Source of the DNA: Thermomicrobiales bacterium
GTDB lineage: Bacteria > Chloroflexota > Chloroflexia > Thermomicrobiales > UBA6265
Assembly (NCBI GenBank): GCA_023957015.1
Contig: JAMLHR010000013.1
Span: forward strand, 1 to 64,000
Direction of reading: 5' to 3'
DNA: 64,000 nucleotides
The position numbers and the translations under genes were made by a program. Below, in pieces: positions 8,672 to 16,578 of the stretch. The notes under the pieces are model-generated. The model did no database searches and was not told the DNA's origin. It saw only the letters and a program-made list of their open reading frames with translations. Each line of letters opens with the position of its first letter. Positions within the stretch are counted from its first letter, which is position 1.

Positions 8672-9013
8672 TCAGCTGAGTTGCCATTACTCTACCTCGT
8701 GCCTTGCTCTACTGAGAGTGGCCTCTTCTTAAACCCTTCTTTGTCCTTTGTCGGATCATTTTGTGATGCCTAGCTGGTTCTGGTGTCAGGTACGCCTAGG
8801 CGGCGTTTCACTTGATACGACTGACGCAGGCTTCAAAGTCTTCCGGCCTGGCGGAGGATCGCCTCGGCATTCCTCTTTCAGTATCAACCCCCGGCGCTGT
8901 CCCGGGTTGCCTTGATAAGGCTCTCGTCTTGATATGTGTGGCAGCCTTCCGTTTATCCACAGCCTGGCTCTGGTATTGCCCCCCCCCCCCCCGATCGGTA
9001 TGATGGAGTTACG
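8672..9013. other. Intergenic stretch containing a 14-C run
   Basis: There is no convincing gene here. The notable content is an uninterrupted run of 14 C (8979-8992) ending 21 bases before the pilin-like ATG. A weak Shine-Dalgarno (tggag, about 9004-9008) lies between them. The pilin frame stays open upstream through the run to a GTG at 8936. Confidence 0.7.
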
Positions 9014-9520
9014 ATGCATAAGCGGAATAGATCAGCACCGGGGTTCACGATTGTCGAGCTTCTGATTGTGGTGGTGGTAATTGCTATTCTGGCGGCGCTA
9101 TCGGTGGTGGCGTATACGGGATTTCAGAGCCGGGCACATACTAGTGCAGTAAGGCAAGACATGCGGAATTTCGCTCAAAAAGTCTTGGTCTTTCATGCGG
9201 ACACAGGTAGGTACCCTCAGTCCGAAGCTGATCTCAGGGCGGTGGAGGCTCACTTCTCAAAGAGTTCGTATGATCTTTCAGCCAACGCACTTATGTACTG
9301 CTACGCTGGATCAGGGGTCACTGAGACATTCGCCGTCGCCGGTAAGCCTGCTGGAAGTGGCTCGAAAGGTGTTTTCTATAGCTTAGGGTCAGGATCTGGT
9401 GATGTGACGACTTGGTATTCAACTGGCGCAGAACTCAGACCGCAGATCGGGTGCAGCGGGGCTGGCTTTGGGTCGTGGGGGTATGGGGGTTCTGGTGTCT
9501 GGAGGAGCTGGGCAAACTAG
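9014..9520 (+). CDS. Type IV pilin-like protein with N-terminal methylation motif
   Basis: The 168-residue protein begins MHKRNRSAPG followed by FTIVELLIVVVVIAILAAL, a class III (type IV prepilin) signal. The leader is basic, cleavage falls after the Gly, the mature residue 1 is Phe, Glu is at position +5, and a hydrophobic helix follows. PilD-type peptidase would process it and the helix would pack into a pilus or pseudopilus. The rest is a small Gly/Ser-rich globular part with two Cys (MYCYAG and QIGCSG) that could form the usual disulfide. ATG at 9014 gives a 10-residue leader, typical for this class. No assembly genes are nearby, so it is an orphan pilin. Confidence 0.82.
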   Translation: MHKRNRSAPGFTIVELLIVVVVIAILAALSVVAYTGFQSRAHTSAVRQDMRNFAQKVLVFHADTGRYPQSEADLRAVEAHFSKSSYDLSANALMYCYAGSGVTETFAVAGKPAGSGSKGVFYSLGSGSGDVTTWYSTGAELRPQIGCSGAGFGSWGYGGSGVWRSWAN

Positions 9521-9803
9521 TCAGACTACCTTGAGCTTCGTCTGATAAGAATGCATTGTTCAGCATAATAAGCACCTTGGCAACGCCTAACGCAGGTCAT
9601 GGCCAGACCACAACCCCCTCTTCATCGGGCTAATCAACCGGACGCGCCGATAGTCTAGGAATCACCCGATGCTGGGTTAGCGTACCCGGACCATCAGCGT
9701 GACGCCCATACTGTGAGCGAGAACCGAGGCGGCTGTGGGTTACCTCGAGGTCGAGGATATGGGGGTTCTTTTCAAAGAATTTTGGCCAGGACGTGCGTGA
9801 TTA

Positions 9804-10046
9804 CTAAGCGGCGTTTCGCTCCAACCGACTAATGCGCTCTTCGTGATCGTTGAGTTTGGCGTTAGTAGCCGCCGACGTGCGGTCGATGTGATCGATAATG
9901 ATTTCCGTTTGCAGGTTCATACCATCAACCATTTCTTCGAAGCGCTGATCCATACGCTCCATCATCCGCTGTTCGGATTGAGTGACCGTGGAAGAAACCG
10001 TGGCCTCAATGAATTGTTTCAAGTCCTGGAAGATTTCTTCGTTCAT
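9804..10046 (-). CDS. Small coiled-coil protein (paralogue of 8336-8671)
   Basis: An 80-residue protein starting MNEEIFQDLKQFIEATV and ending SRLERNAA, clearly homologous at both ends to the protein at 8336-8671 but without the heptad repeat. It lies 60 bases downstream of the second DUF5049-like gene on the same strand, so the two may be co-transcribed. The bases before the start (aatggatagtat) match those of the paralogue (aatggatactat). It is probably an oligomeric helical protein of unknown role. Confidence 0.62.
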   Translation of the reverse strand: MNEEIFQDLKQFIEATVSSTVTQSEQRMMERMDQRFEEMVDGMNLQTEIIIDHIDRTSAATNAKLNDHEERISRLERNAA

Positions 10047-10105
10047 ATACTATCCATTATTGCGCATTGATACCCATTGGGCAAGTGTGGAGTGGCCGCT
10101 TCTCC

Positions 10106-10360
10106 TTATCTATTCATCTGCAACTGTTGGCCGCCTGGAGCTACAGTAAGTTCGTTCTGGATCAGTTCGGCGTATGTATCCGCGCTCACGCTTTCGATCC
10201 ATTCTGCAGTTTGGTCATAGTCAAGTTCTCTGGCCAGAAGTCGGACAAGGTCACGATTAAGCATGTTGATATTGATGACCATTCTGATCGTTTCGAACCC
10301 GTCAAGGACAGTCTCCATATCGAATGTGTTTTGTGTGGTTCGGCTTTGCTTCGTATCCAT
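10106..10360 (-). CDS. Small DUF5049-like protein (paralogue of 6177-6458)
   Basis: An 84-residue protein whose middle (LDGFETIRMVININMLNR, LARELDYDQTAEWIES, TYAELIQNEL) aligns without gaps to the protein at 6177-6458. An upstream aaggggaaaa (revcomp of about 10365-10374) gives a plausible ribosome site. It is followed on the same strand by the coiled-coil paralogue. Function is unknown. Confidence 0.65.
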   Translation of the reverse strand: MDTKQSRTTQNTFDMETVLDGFETIRMVININMLNRDLVRLLARELDYDQTAEWIESVSADTYAELIQNELTVAPGGQQLQMNR

Positions 10361-10799
10361 ATTTTCCCCTTATCGCTGTTGCATTACTGACAACTTATTT
10401 GATGGTGCTTTCATCTTACCTTCGAAGGCGCAACCAATCAATACGATATAACCGTAATATCGAGCATTATTAGATGTTAAAGTGGATAACTCCAAACCAC
10501 GGGTTCTACGCCAGGTTATCGCTGTTCCGATTATTTCGCCCTGTCAAGCCCATCATTTTTGGTTAGGCAGGGTGTGTGCTTTCCTACCGTTTCGGACGCA
10601 CGACGACACCCCCTCTAATGAAGTATTTGTAGGACCTGTACGGCGGACGCGTTGACTTCTCGCGATCCAATGCATCAGGCATCAATGACGCTCAAGTTGT
10701 CACTAACCTTTTAGAAGAGCTGGCATGATTTGTTGCTTGGCGATGGATCCCATGTAATACATTGCCAACTTCGAGCGACAAAATGTTACTGGCTGCTCT
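10361..10799. other. Intergenic stretch with no recognised gene
   Basis: About 440 bases that are AT-richer than the surroundings. The only open frames are short overlaps of neighbouring genes on the opposite strand. I see no tRNA, repeat or convincing terminator. It probably holds the promoter of the minus-strand pair at 10360-9804. Confidence 0.5.
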
Positions 10800-11252
10800 C
10801 TACCCCTGATGCCTCCGAGGGCGCACGTTGACCCCGCGCTTGTGGAGCATGCGGTTGACGACTCCGTAGGAGTACCCGACCTTGTCGATGACTTCGTAGA
10901 TGGTCAGGCCGGATTCGTAGAGGCTTATTGCTTTATCTACATCTTCTGGTGTCATGCCTCGTCTCCGTGGAGATACGCCTGCTTCACGAAGTAGATTGCG
11001 AAGGGTTGGCCGAGCAACTTCAGTTTCACGAGCTAGGGTCGCAATTGACGCCCCTTGTTCGTAACGCCTAGCCAGCTGTCTAATCTGATCGGGAGACAGG
11101 CGGCGCTTGACGCTTCTGGCCCGATACGGTTCAGTTTTCGAAACTACTGACTTACCCTTCAGTGTTCGAGACGCTTCGGCGAGTTTTGCCAGTTGATCAG
11201 GGGTCAGGGGTAAGCTTCCCCATTTTCTTGATTGTCTGTCTACCTTGCCCAC
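10800..11252 (-). CDS. Two-HTH DNA-binding protein (paralogue of 60388-60909)
   Basis: A 150-residue basic protein with two helix-turn-helix segments of the resolvase/homeodomain-like type. One is at about residues 50-92 (RRLSPDQIRQLARRYEQG, IATLARETEVARPTLRNLL) and the second at about 97-140 (MTPEDVDKAISLYESG, IDKVGYSYGVVNRML). There is no catalytic domain, so it is not itself a recombinase. It shares its layout with the protein at 60388-60909. Possible roles are a transcription factor or a DNA-binding accessory protein of a mobile element. It lies at the junction with core genes. Confidence 0.62.
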   Translation of the reverse strand: MGKVDRQSRKWGSLPLTPDQLAKLAEASRTLKGKSVVSKTEPYRARSVKRRLSPDQIRQLARRYEQGASIATLARETEVARPTLRNLLREAGVSPRRRGMTPEDVDKAISLYESGLTIYEVIDKVGYSYGVVNRMLHKRGVNVRPRRHQG

Positions 11253-11574
11253 CCGAGAAGATCACTCGCCCGCAAGCGTGTGGTCTTTTTTTGTTGCCAT
11301 TGACCAGATTGGACCGTGATTCCCGCCGTTTCCTAACAGGATCGCAATTGATGACACTCATGCCGGGCTATTCCCTACAGAGAACCCTGTGTACGTGCGC
11401 AAATCACTTGACCCGGTATCGACTCTGGCAGCACAATACACGCACGCACCATGTGGAGAAGGTGGGTGCTACTGTGTGCGTCCTGGACAAAACACAGAAC
11501 CCACCACATCACATGTAGAAACGTTCATTGGGGAGATTCGCAGGGAGAGCGCGAATCTCTGAGGAGGGCATCGC
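11253..11574. other. Intergenic stretch upstream of the cytochrome b6-type operon
   Basis: No gene is seen in 322 bases. It must hold the operon promoter. A TTGACC at 11408-11413 with acaata at 11433-11438 (19-base spacing) is a weak candidate. The ribosome site ctgaggagg lies just before the ATG at 11575. Confidence 0.45.
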
Positions 11575-12303
11575 ATGAGGCGCGAACAGACGCTGGCAGA
11601 CCGTATCACCGGTTCCGCGTTGTGGCGATCCGTGGTTCGTCACGGATATCCGGATACGCAACGGAATCAGGCGCTCATCATCGCCAGCAATGTGTTCCTG
11701 CACATTCACCCGGTGAAGATCAAGCGCTACGCCACAAAGGTGACTTACACCTTCTGCCTTGGCGGCCTTTCCTTCTTTATGTTCCTGGTCCTCACCATGA
11801 CCGGTGTGCTGCTCATGTTCTACTACGTGCCCAGCACCGATCTGGCCTACCAGAGCATGAAGGATATCGAAGGCAGCGTGACCTTCGGTCAGTTGATGCG
11901 CAATATGCATCGCTGGGCAGCGCAGGGCATGGTGATCGCGGTATTCCTCCATATGGGTCGCGTGTTCTACACCGGCTCCTATAAACCACCGCGAGAATTC
12001 AACTGGGTCATCGGTGTGCTGCTGCTCGTAGTCACCTTCCTGCTCTCCTTTACCGGCTATCTGTTGCCGTGGGATCAGCTGGCATTCTGGGCCGTCACCG
12101 TGGGTGCCGAAATCGGTGGCGCTACACCGATCATTGGTCCGCAGGTGAGCCGCGTGCTCCTGGGCGACTACCAGATCGGGCAAAATACCCTGATTCGTTT
12201 CTACACACTACACGTCATCTTCCTGCCGTTGGTGGCCGCCTTCTTGATGGCTGTGCACTTCTGGCGGATTCGCAAGGACGGCGGCATTTCCGGTCCGCTC
12301 TAG
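11575..12303 (+). CDS. Cytochrome b6-type subunit of a quinol oxidoreductase complex
   Basis: The four-helix, di-heme core of a cytochrome bc/b6f-type complex in the cytoplasmic membrane. It oxidises quinol and passes electrons to the Rieske protein and across the membrane. Its 242 residues match b6 length. Heme ligands are H112/H126 (13 residues between) and H213/H228 (14 between); the 14-residue spacing in helix D is the b6-type signature, against 13 in mitochondrial-type cytochrome b. C61 in TFCLGG aligns with the Cys that covalently holds heme cn in cytochrome b6. It is first of five genes in an operon with subunit IV-like, Rieske, cytochrome c-cupredoxin and a small membrane protein. RBS gaggag precedes ATG. 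Confidence 0.9.
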   Translation: MRREQTLADRITGSALWRSVVRHGYPDTQRNQALIIASNVFLHIHPVKIKRYATKVTYTFCLGGLSFFMFLVLTMTGVLLMFYYVPSTDLAYQSMKDIEGSVTFGQLMRNMHRWAAQGMVIAVFLHMGRVFYTGSYKPPREFNWVIGVLLLVVTFLLSFTGYLLPWDQLAFWAVTVGAEIGGATPIIGPQVSRVLLGDYQIGQNTLIRFYTLHVIFLPLVAAFLMAVHFWRIRKDGGISGPL

Positions 12304-12341
12304 TCGGCCGATAGCTCTGTTTCTTGAGGAGAGGCATAGAA

Positions 12342-13124
12342 ATGGCAGAATTGGTACAGCAGCCGACCGACGCGGCCGCACAGATCGACGAAAAGAAGAA
12401 GCAAAAGCTGCTTGAGTTGGTACGCGGGCGCGCCGTCGCCCGTCCCACCGACCTGGCAGACGATGAGGTGATGGTCTGGCCATCGCTGGTCGTGATCGAG
12501 GCGGTCTCCGCCGCGATCTTCCTGGCGATCATGTTCGTACTGAGCGTGATGGTCAATGCGCCGTTGCTGGAACGAGCAGATCCAAACAAGACACCGAACC
12601 CGGCCAAGGCACCGTGGTACTTCCTTAACCTGCAGGAAATGTTGCTGCACATGGATCCGGCGCTCGCAGGCATCATCGTGCCGACGGTCGCGCTGGCCAG
12701 CATCGCTGCCATCCCCTACATCGATCGCAGTCCGCTGGGTGTCGGTGTGCTGGGTACGTCCTCCAAGGGTCGCACGATCATCGCCTTCACCACCGTGTTC
12801 ACCAGTGTGGTTCTGATCGGCCTCATCCTTCTGGATGAAGCCAGCGGTCGCACCGGTTTCTGGATGAAGACCGTCTTCAATGATTGGGGCTGGCCGGAAT
12901 GGACCAGCGGTATGGTGATGCCAACTCTGGTAATCGGTATCTTCGTGGGTATGTTGGTGGTGATGGTGAAGAAGATCTTCAACCCCACCACTCGTGAACT
13001 CATCATCGCCCTGTACACCGGATTCTTTGTCACATACTGGTTACTGGCGATTGTCGGCACATCATTCCGCGGTCAGGGACAAGACCTTACCCTCCCGTGG
13101 AATCTACCGCTGGTTCACCACTAG
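12342..13124 (+). CDS. Cytochrome b C-terminal / subunit IV-like protein with extra helices
   Basis: The second half of the split cytochrome b, forming the quinol-oxidation site with the preceding protein. ATG at 12342 is chosen for its gaggagagg site. The 260 residues contain about five hydrophobic helices (near 49-72, 106-126, 145-165, 190-213 and 224-244), against three in plant or cyanobacterial subunit IV. The usual PEWY Qo-site motif appears as APWY (NPAKAPWYFLNLQEML near residue 90), so the Glu is replaced, as in several anaerobe and Chloroflexota-type complexes I recall. It starts 38 bases after the b6 gene. Confidence 0.85.
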   Translation: MAELVQQPTDAAAQIDEKKKQKLLELVRGRAVARPTDLADDEVMVWPSLVVIEAVSAAIFLAIMFVLSVMVNAPLLERADPNKTPNPAKAPWYFLNLQEMLLHMDPALAGIIVPTVALASIAAIPYIDRSPLGVGVLGTSSKGRTIIAFTTVFTSVVLIGLILLDEASGRTGFWMKTVFNDWGWPEWTSGMVMPTLVIGIFVGMLVVMVKKIFNPTTRELIIALYTGFFVTYWLLAIVGTSFRGQGQDLTLPWNLPLVHH

Positions 13125-13183
13125 TTCCGAAAGATGGATGCGGCCGCGGGGATAGGGGCTGCTACTGCAAGGAAGTTGTTCGT

Positions 13184-13783
13184 ATGAATCCATTGTTGAG
13201 GACAGTTGCAGGGTTGGGTACTGGCTGGGTAGCTGCACGTGGCCTGGCCGTGGCTTCTCGCCTTCAGGCTGGCCACGGAGAGACGGCCGCCGCCAAGGTA
13301 CACAGCCGCCGATCCTTCACCCGCAATGCCGCACTCGGTGCCAGCGCCGTGGTTCTTACCCAGCTAGGCGTTACCTTTGGTTTGCTCATGTGGCCGCATA
13401 AAACCGGAGCCTTCGGTGGCGATATTCCGGTGGGTGCGGACAATATCCCCGGTGTAGGTGAAGAGCCTTTCCGCCATCAGGCAGGCAAGTTCTATCTGGT
13501 GCGTAACGAGGATGGTATTCAGGCCCTGTACTGGAAGTGTGTCCATCTCGGCTGCACCGTGCCATGGAATGCAGGTACCAGTCACTTCCAATGCCCGTGT
13601 CACGGCTCTATCTTCGATGTCAACGGTTCTCGAACCGGTGGCCCGGCAACTCGTCGCCTGGATCGTATGCCGATCACGGTGAAAGAGGATGGTTCGATTA
13701 CGGTCACCACGAATCCGAACACGATCGAGGAAGCTGCTGGCCGCACCGACTATCTACCGACAGATGCGACTCCCTACCCGTAG
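13184..13783 (+). CDS. Rieske [2Fe-2S] protein
   Basis: The high-potential iron-sulfur subunit of the complex, accepting the first electron from quinol. In the 199-residue protein, C119 and H121 (CVHLGC) and C137 and H140 (CPCH) are the cluster ligands; C124 and C139 supply the disulfide. A twin-arginine-like SRRSFTR at residues 41-47 precedes the hydrophobic anchor (about 48-69), fitting Tat export with an uncleaved membrane anchor. The 40 residues before it are unusual for the family. ATG 13184 follows caaggaag; an upstream in-frame start at 13097 would overlap the previous gene. Confidence 0.9.
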   Translation: MNPLLRTVAGLGTGWVAARGLAVASRLQAGHGETAAAKVHSRRSFTRNAALGASAVVLTQLGVTFGLLMWPHKTGAFGGDIPVGADNIPGVGEEPFRHQAGKFYLVRNEDGIQALYWKCVHLGCTVPWNAGTSHFQCPCHGSIFDVNGSRTGGPATRRLDRMPITVKEDGSITVTTNPNTIEEAAGRTDYLPTDATPYP

Positions 13784-13840
13784 TCGCGAGATTCGAACGT
13801 CAGATGCTGCTATGGCAGCGTGATTGTAAGGAGAAACAGG

Positions 13841-14803
13841 GTGGGATCAGTTCGCAAACTCGCAACAGTGGTGGTGATTGCCCTCATTGCTGTTGCAACC
13901 GCGGTCACGGTGTATACGGCCAATGAGCCGAACCGTCGTGAGAGCGAGACGACCGAGCAACAGAATACGCAGATCGAACGCGGTACCAGTCTATACATCA
14001 CGTACTGTCTGCAGTGCCACGGACCGGCTGGCCTTGGTGCCGCGGAGAAAGGCCCAGACGGCACCGGTAGCATGGGCCGCACCGGCGGTATCCTGAATCA
14101 AGCAGCACTCTATCCTGCTGATCAGCTCGCGACATTGCAGATCGTGTTCCAGAGCGATGATCCGGTGAGGCAAGGCATAGCTGAGGATTGGATTCGCTTC
14201 CGCATCATGTACGGTCTTCCGTCCGAACCACAGGTCAAGCAAGACGGCAGTGTCCAGGTACAGATGCCCGCATTTCGACATGATCTGAACGTCGAGCAAA
14301 TCAACGATCTCGTTTTCTTGATTATGCATGGCGACTGGAACTACGTATATAACACGGCCATCCATCAGACAGGTCTGCAGGTTTGCGAGCAGACACCGGA
14401 AGCGGAACGAACCGGTATGTGTGAAGGCGATATGCATGATGCCGCCGCCTATCCCACCGCTCCACCGAAGGCTGATGCGGAAGTCGATGCTGACGCCACA
14501 CCAACCGAAGCACCAGCAGCCGATGGCACAGATCACGCCATTGAAGCTGTCGACACCGCTTTCGATACCAACGCGATCACGGTGAAGCCAGGCGATACGA
14601 TTACGCTCACCAATAGCGGCTTCCTGCAGCATGATCTGTATATCGATGGCCTTGGTATCGAGACGAATCTTCTGAACGGTGGTGAGACGCAGACGATTAC
14701 GATTCCGGCGGATGCAGCGCCCGGTGACTACGATTTCTGGTGCACGGTAACTGGTCACAAGGAATCCGGTATGCAAGGCATCATCACGGTTGTTGCACCG
14801 TAG
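13841..14803 (+). CDS. Membrane-anchored cytochrome c fused to a cupredoxin domain
   Basis: A 320-residue electron carrier outside the membrane. A signal/anchor is at residues 5-25. Heme c binding CLQCH is at 56-60 with a likely distal ligand M142. A low-complexity Ala/Asp/Pro linker spans about 205-232, followed by a cupredoxin domain with type 1 copper ligands H264, C301, H306 and M311 (plastocyanin/auracyanin-like spacing). It probably takes electrons from the Rieske protein through heme to copper, then on to a terminal oxidase. GTG at 13841 has a good taaggaga site; an upstream GTG frame to 13820 is less likely. It is the fourth gene of the operon. Confidence 0.87.
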   Translation: MGSVRKLATVVVIALIAVATAVTVYTANEPNRRESETTEQQNTQIERGTSLYITYCLQCHGPAGLGAAEKGPDGTGSMGRTGGILNQAALYPADQLATLQIVFQSDDPVRQGIAEDWIRFRIMYGLPSEPQVKQDGSVQVQMPAFRHDLNVEQINDLVFLIMHGDWNYVYNTAIHQTGLQVCEQTPEAERTGMCEGDMHDAAAYPTAPPKADAEVDADATPTEAPAADGTDHAIEAVDTAFDTNAITVKPGDTITLTNSGFLQHDLYIDGLGIETNLLNGGETQTITIPADAAPGDYDFWCTVTGHKESGMQGIITVVAP

Positions 14804-14821
14804 CGCACGAAGGAGAGACCG

Positions 14822-15028
14822 ATGCTTGTAACAAACCTCGCTACCCAGTTCGGTACACTCGCCGAGACTGTCGAGCTCTTCCTGGCGCTACTGTTGATGT
14901 TCAGCGGTATCTTCCTCACCTGGTTGGTGCAGAAGTGGGCCGACAAGACAAGCGAAGAGCACCCGGGTGCCGTCAATCTTGGTCAGGCAAATCCCGAGCC
15001 GAAACAGCCCAACACGATGCGAGACTAA
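14822..15028 (+). CDS. Small single-helix membrane protein of the b6-type operon
   Basis: A 68-residue protein with one membrane segment (about residues 16-36, VELFLALLLMFSGIFLTWLV) and a short hydrophilic tail. aaggaga lies ahead of ATG, 18 bases after the cytochrome-cupredoxin gene, and a terminator-like hairpin follows, so it is the last gene of the operon. Small single-helix subunits are common in bc and b6f complexes; this may be one, or an assembly factor. I know no named family for it. Confidence 0.65.
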   Translation: MLVTNLATQFGTLAETVELFLALLLMFSGIFLTWLVQKWADKTSEEHPGAVNLGQANPEPKQPNTMRD

Positions 15029-15055
15029 CCATCCCGTAAGCGTATACGCGATACT

Positions 15056-15088
15056 ATCAGGAGTCCGATGTGACATCGGGCTCCTGAT
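15056..15088 (+). terminator. Hairpin terminator after the b6-type operon
   Basis: A 15-base stem (atcaggagtccgatg pairing with catcgggctcctgat, one G-T pair) with a tga loop, followed by a short T-rich stretch (gtgttt). The U tract is weak, so termination may be partial. Confidence 0.72.
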
Positions 15089-15112
15089 GTGTTTCCAGCC
15101 GCAGGAGTAGGC

Positions 15113-15568
15113 ATGCCCCCACCAAATACCTATCTCTGGTGCGACTATTGTCGTCGCAGCTTCAAACCGACAGATGCTCCGGACAACCTCTGCCCGATCT
15201 GCAAATCGGAGATCAAACCCGTCGGCAAGTTCAATGCGATCCTGCGTGGGCTCGTCGCCAATGAACTCAACCCCTCGCCCATCGTCAGCAAGCATCGCCA
15301 GCTGGTGAAGTTGATCTGGACTCGGAATGGTGCGGGCGAGGAGTACTATCGCTTGCTCGCTCCGGAGATGAGCTATGCGAAGTTCGAATCAGCCATGACC
15401 AACCTGCTCTGTCGCGGTGCTGAGGAAGGCTGGGTGACCTTCTCAATGCCGCCTGCTCCGGTCGATGACGAGGGGTTGTACATACTGAAAGTGAACGATG
15501 AAAATCGTTTCCTGAATGAGTTGCAGACGTTGGCTGGCCCAGACGCGGCCCTGGCCGAAGGAGACTAA
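15113..15568 (+). CDS. Zinc-ribbon protein of unknown function
   Basis: The 151-residue protein starts with a zinc ribbon (CDYC near residue 10 and CPIC near 27) followed by an alpha-helical domain without a motif I recognise; the helices near VSKHRQLVKLIWTRNG could form a winged helix. ATG at 15113 follows gcaggag. It ends three bases before the cyclodeaminase-like gene, so the two are co-transcribed. It may be nucleic acid-binding. Confidence 0.6.
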   Translation: MPPPNTYLWCDYCRRSFKPTDAPDNLCPICKSEIKPVGKFNAILRGLVANELNPSPIVSKHRQLVKLIWTRNGAGEEYYRLLAPEMSYAKFESAMTNLLCRGAEEGWVTFSMPPAPVDDEGLYILKVNDENRFLNELQTLAGPDAALAEGD

Positions 15569-15570
15569 CG

Positions 15571-16191
15571 ATGCAGGATGATCTGGCCTCACGGAATCTC
15601 GGCGAGTATCTGGACGCGTTGGGTGGCGAGCAGGCTGCTCCTGGTGGCGGTAGCGCCGCAGGATTGGTGGGGGCGCTCTCCGCCTGCCTGGCGGAGATGC
15701 TGGCGAGTCTGACGCGGGAACCATCGGATGCAATGCTCCACGCCAAGGCAACCCTGCAGGAGCTGCGTCATCGGGCGTTGATGTGCGCCCGTCACGATGA
15801 GCTCGCCTACGGTCGCTATATCGCGGCGCTGGCGATGCCAAAGTCCACCCCTGAAGAGAAAGCTGCGCGGAAGCAGACACTGGGGGCAGCAATGGAGGAA
15901 AGCGCCCGCGTACCACTAGCCCTCGCAGTGGTGTCCATCGAAATCCTGAATGCAATGGATATCGTCATTCAGGAAGGCAACAAGACGGTGCTGGGTGACG
16001 CGGACTCCGCCATCGTGCTGGCGAAGGCGACAGTGGAGATCTGCGCAATCAATGTGCGCATCAATCTCGACTACATCAAGGACGAGGTCCTGTCTGAGGA
16101 TCTCAGGGTCTCGATCGAAGCCGCCGAAGAGATGGTGGTCCATCTCTCGCAGGAACGCCGACGCCAGATCAGCGATCGGCTGGCGGCCTAA
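15571..16191 (+). CDS. Cyclodeaminase/cyclohydrolase family protein (FchA-like)
   Basis: A 206-residue member of the formiminotransferase-cyclodeaminase C-terminal family, which interconverts folate one-carbon forms (5-formimino-THF or methenyl-THF). The N-terminal SRNLGEYLDALGGEQAAPGGGSAAGLVGAL is the family signature, the Gly-rich stretch lying in the folate site. The rest is all helical, as expected. As a stand-alone protein without the transferase domain it most resembles methenyl-THF cyclohydrolase FchA. It follows the zinc-ribbon gene by three bases. Confidence 0.85.
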   Translation: MQDDLASRNLGEYLDALGGEQAAPGGGSAAGLVGALSACLAEMLASLTREPSDAMLHAKATLQELRHRALMCARHDELAYGRYIAALAMPKSTPEEKAARKQTLGAAMEESARVPLALAVVSIEILNAMDIVIQEGNKTVLGDADSAIVLAKATVEICAINVRINLDYIKDEVLSEDLRVSIEAAEEMVVHLSQERRRQISDRLAA

Positions 16192-16277
16192 GTCGCAATA
16201 TCAAAGAAATTCCGGTACTCCACGCCTGATAGACTCATTCAAGACATCTCAGTCTATTGAACGGGAGGACGATATCC

Positions 16278-16571
16278 ATGTCATTTCAGGCGTATCTCAA
16301 TGCCGTCGAAACCAAGACCGGCCTCACCCCTCGCCAACTGCTTGCACTCGCACAGGCGAAGGGATTTGGACCGGACACCAAGGCAACACCCATCGTAGAG
16401 TGGCTCAAGGAAGACTACGGGCTTGGTCGAGGTCACGCGATGGCGATGGTACACGTCATCACCAAAGGCGATCAGATCAGCAGCAAGCATATTGGTTCCG
16501 AAGGTTCCCACGCCGATGCGTCTGATCGCCTCTGGCTTGATGGGAAGGACAACATTCCCACCGACTGGTAG
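16278..16571 (+). CDS. DUF4287-like protein
   Basis: A 97-residue protein containing the YLNAVETKTGLTPRQL, WLKEDYGLGRGHAMAMVHV pattern that I associate with DUF4287, common in soil bacteria and of unknown function. ATG 16278 follows cgggagga. It converges with the transglutaminase-like gene only eight bases away. Confidence 0.72.
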   Translation: MSFQAYLNAVETKTGLTPRQLLALAQAKGFGPDTKATPIVEWLKEDYGLGRGHAMAMVHVITKGDQISSKHIGSEGSHADASDRLWLDGKDNIPTDW

Positions 16572-16578
16572 AGCAATC

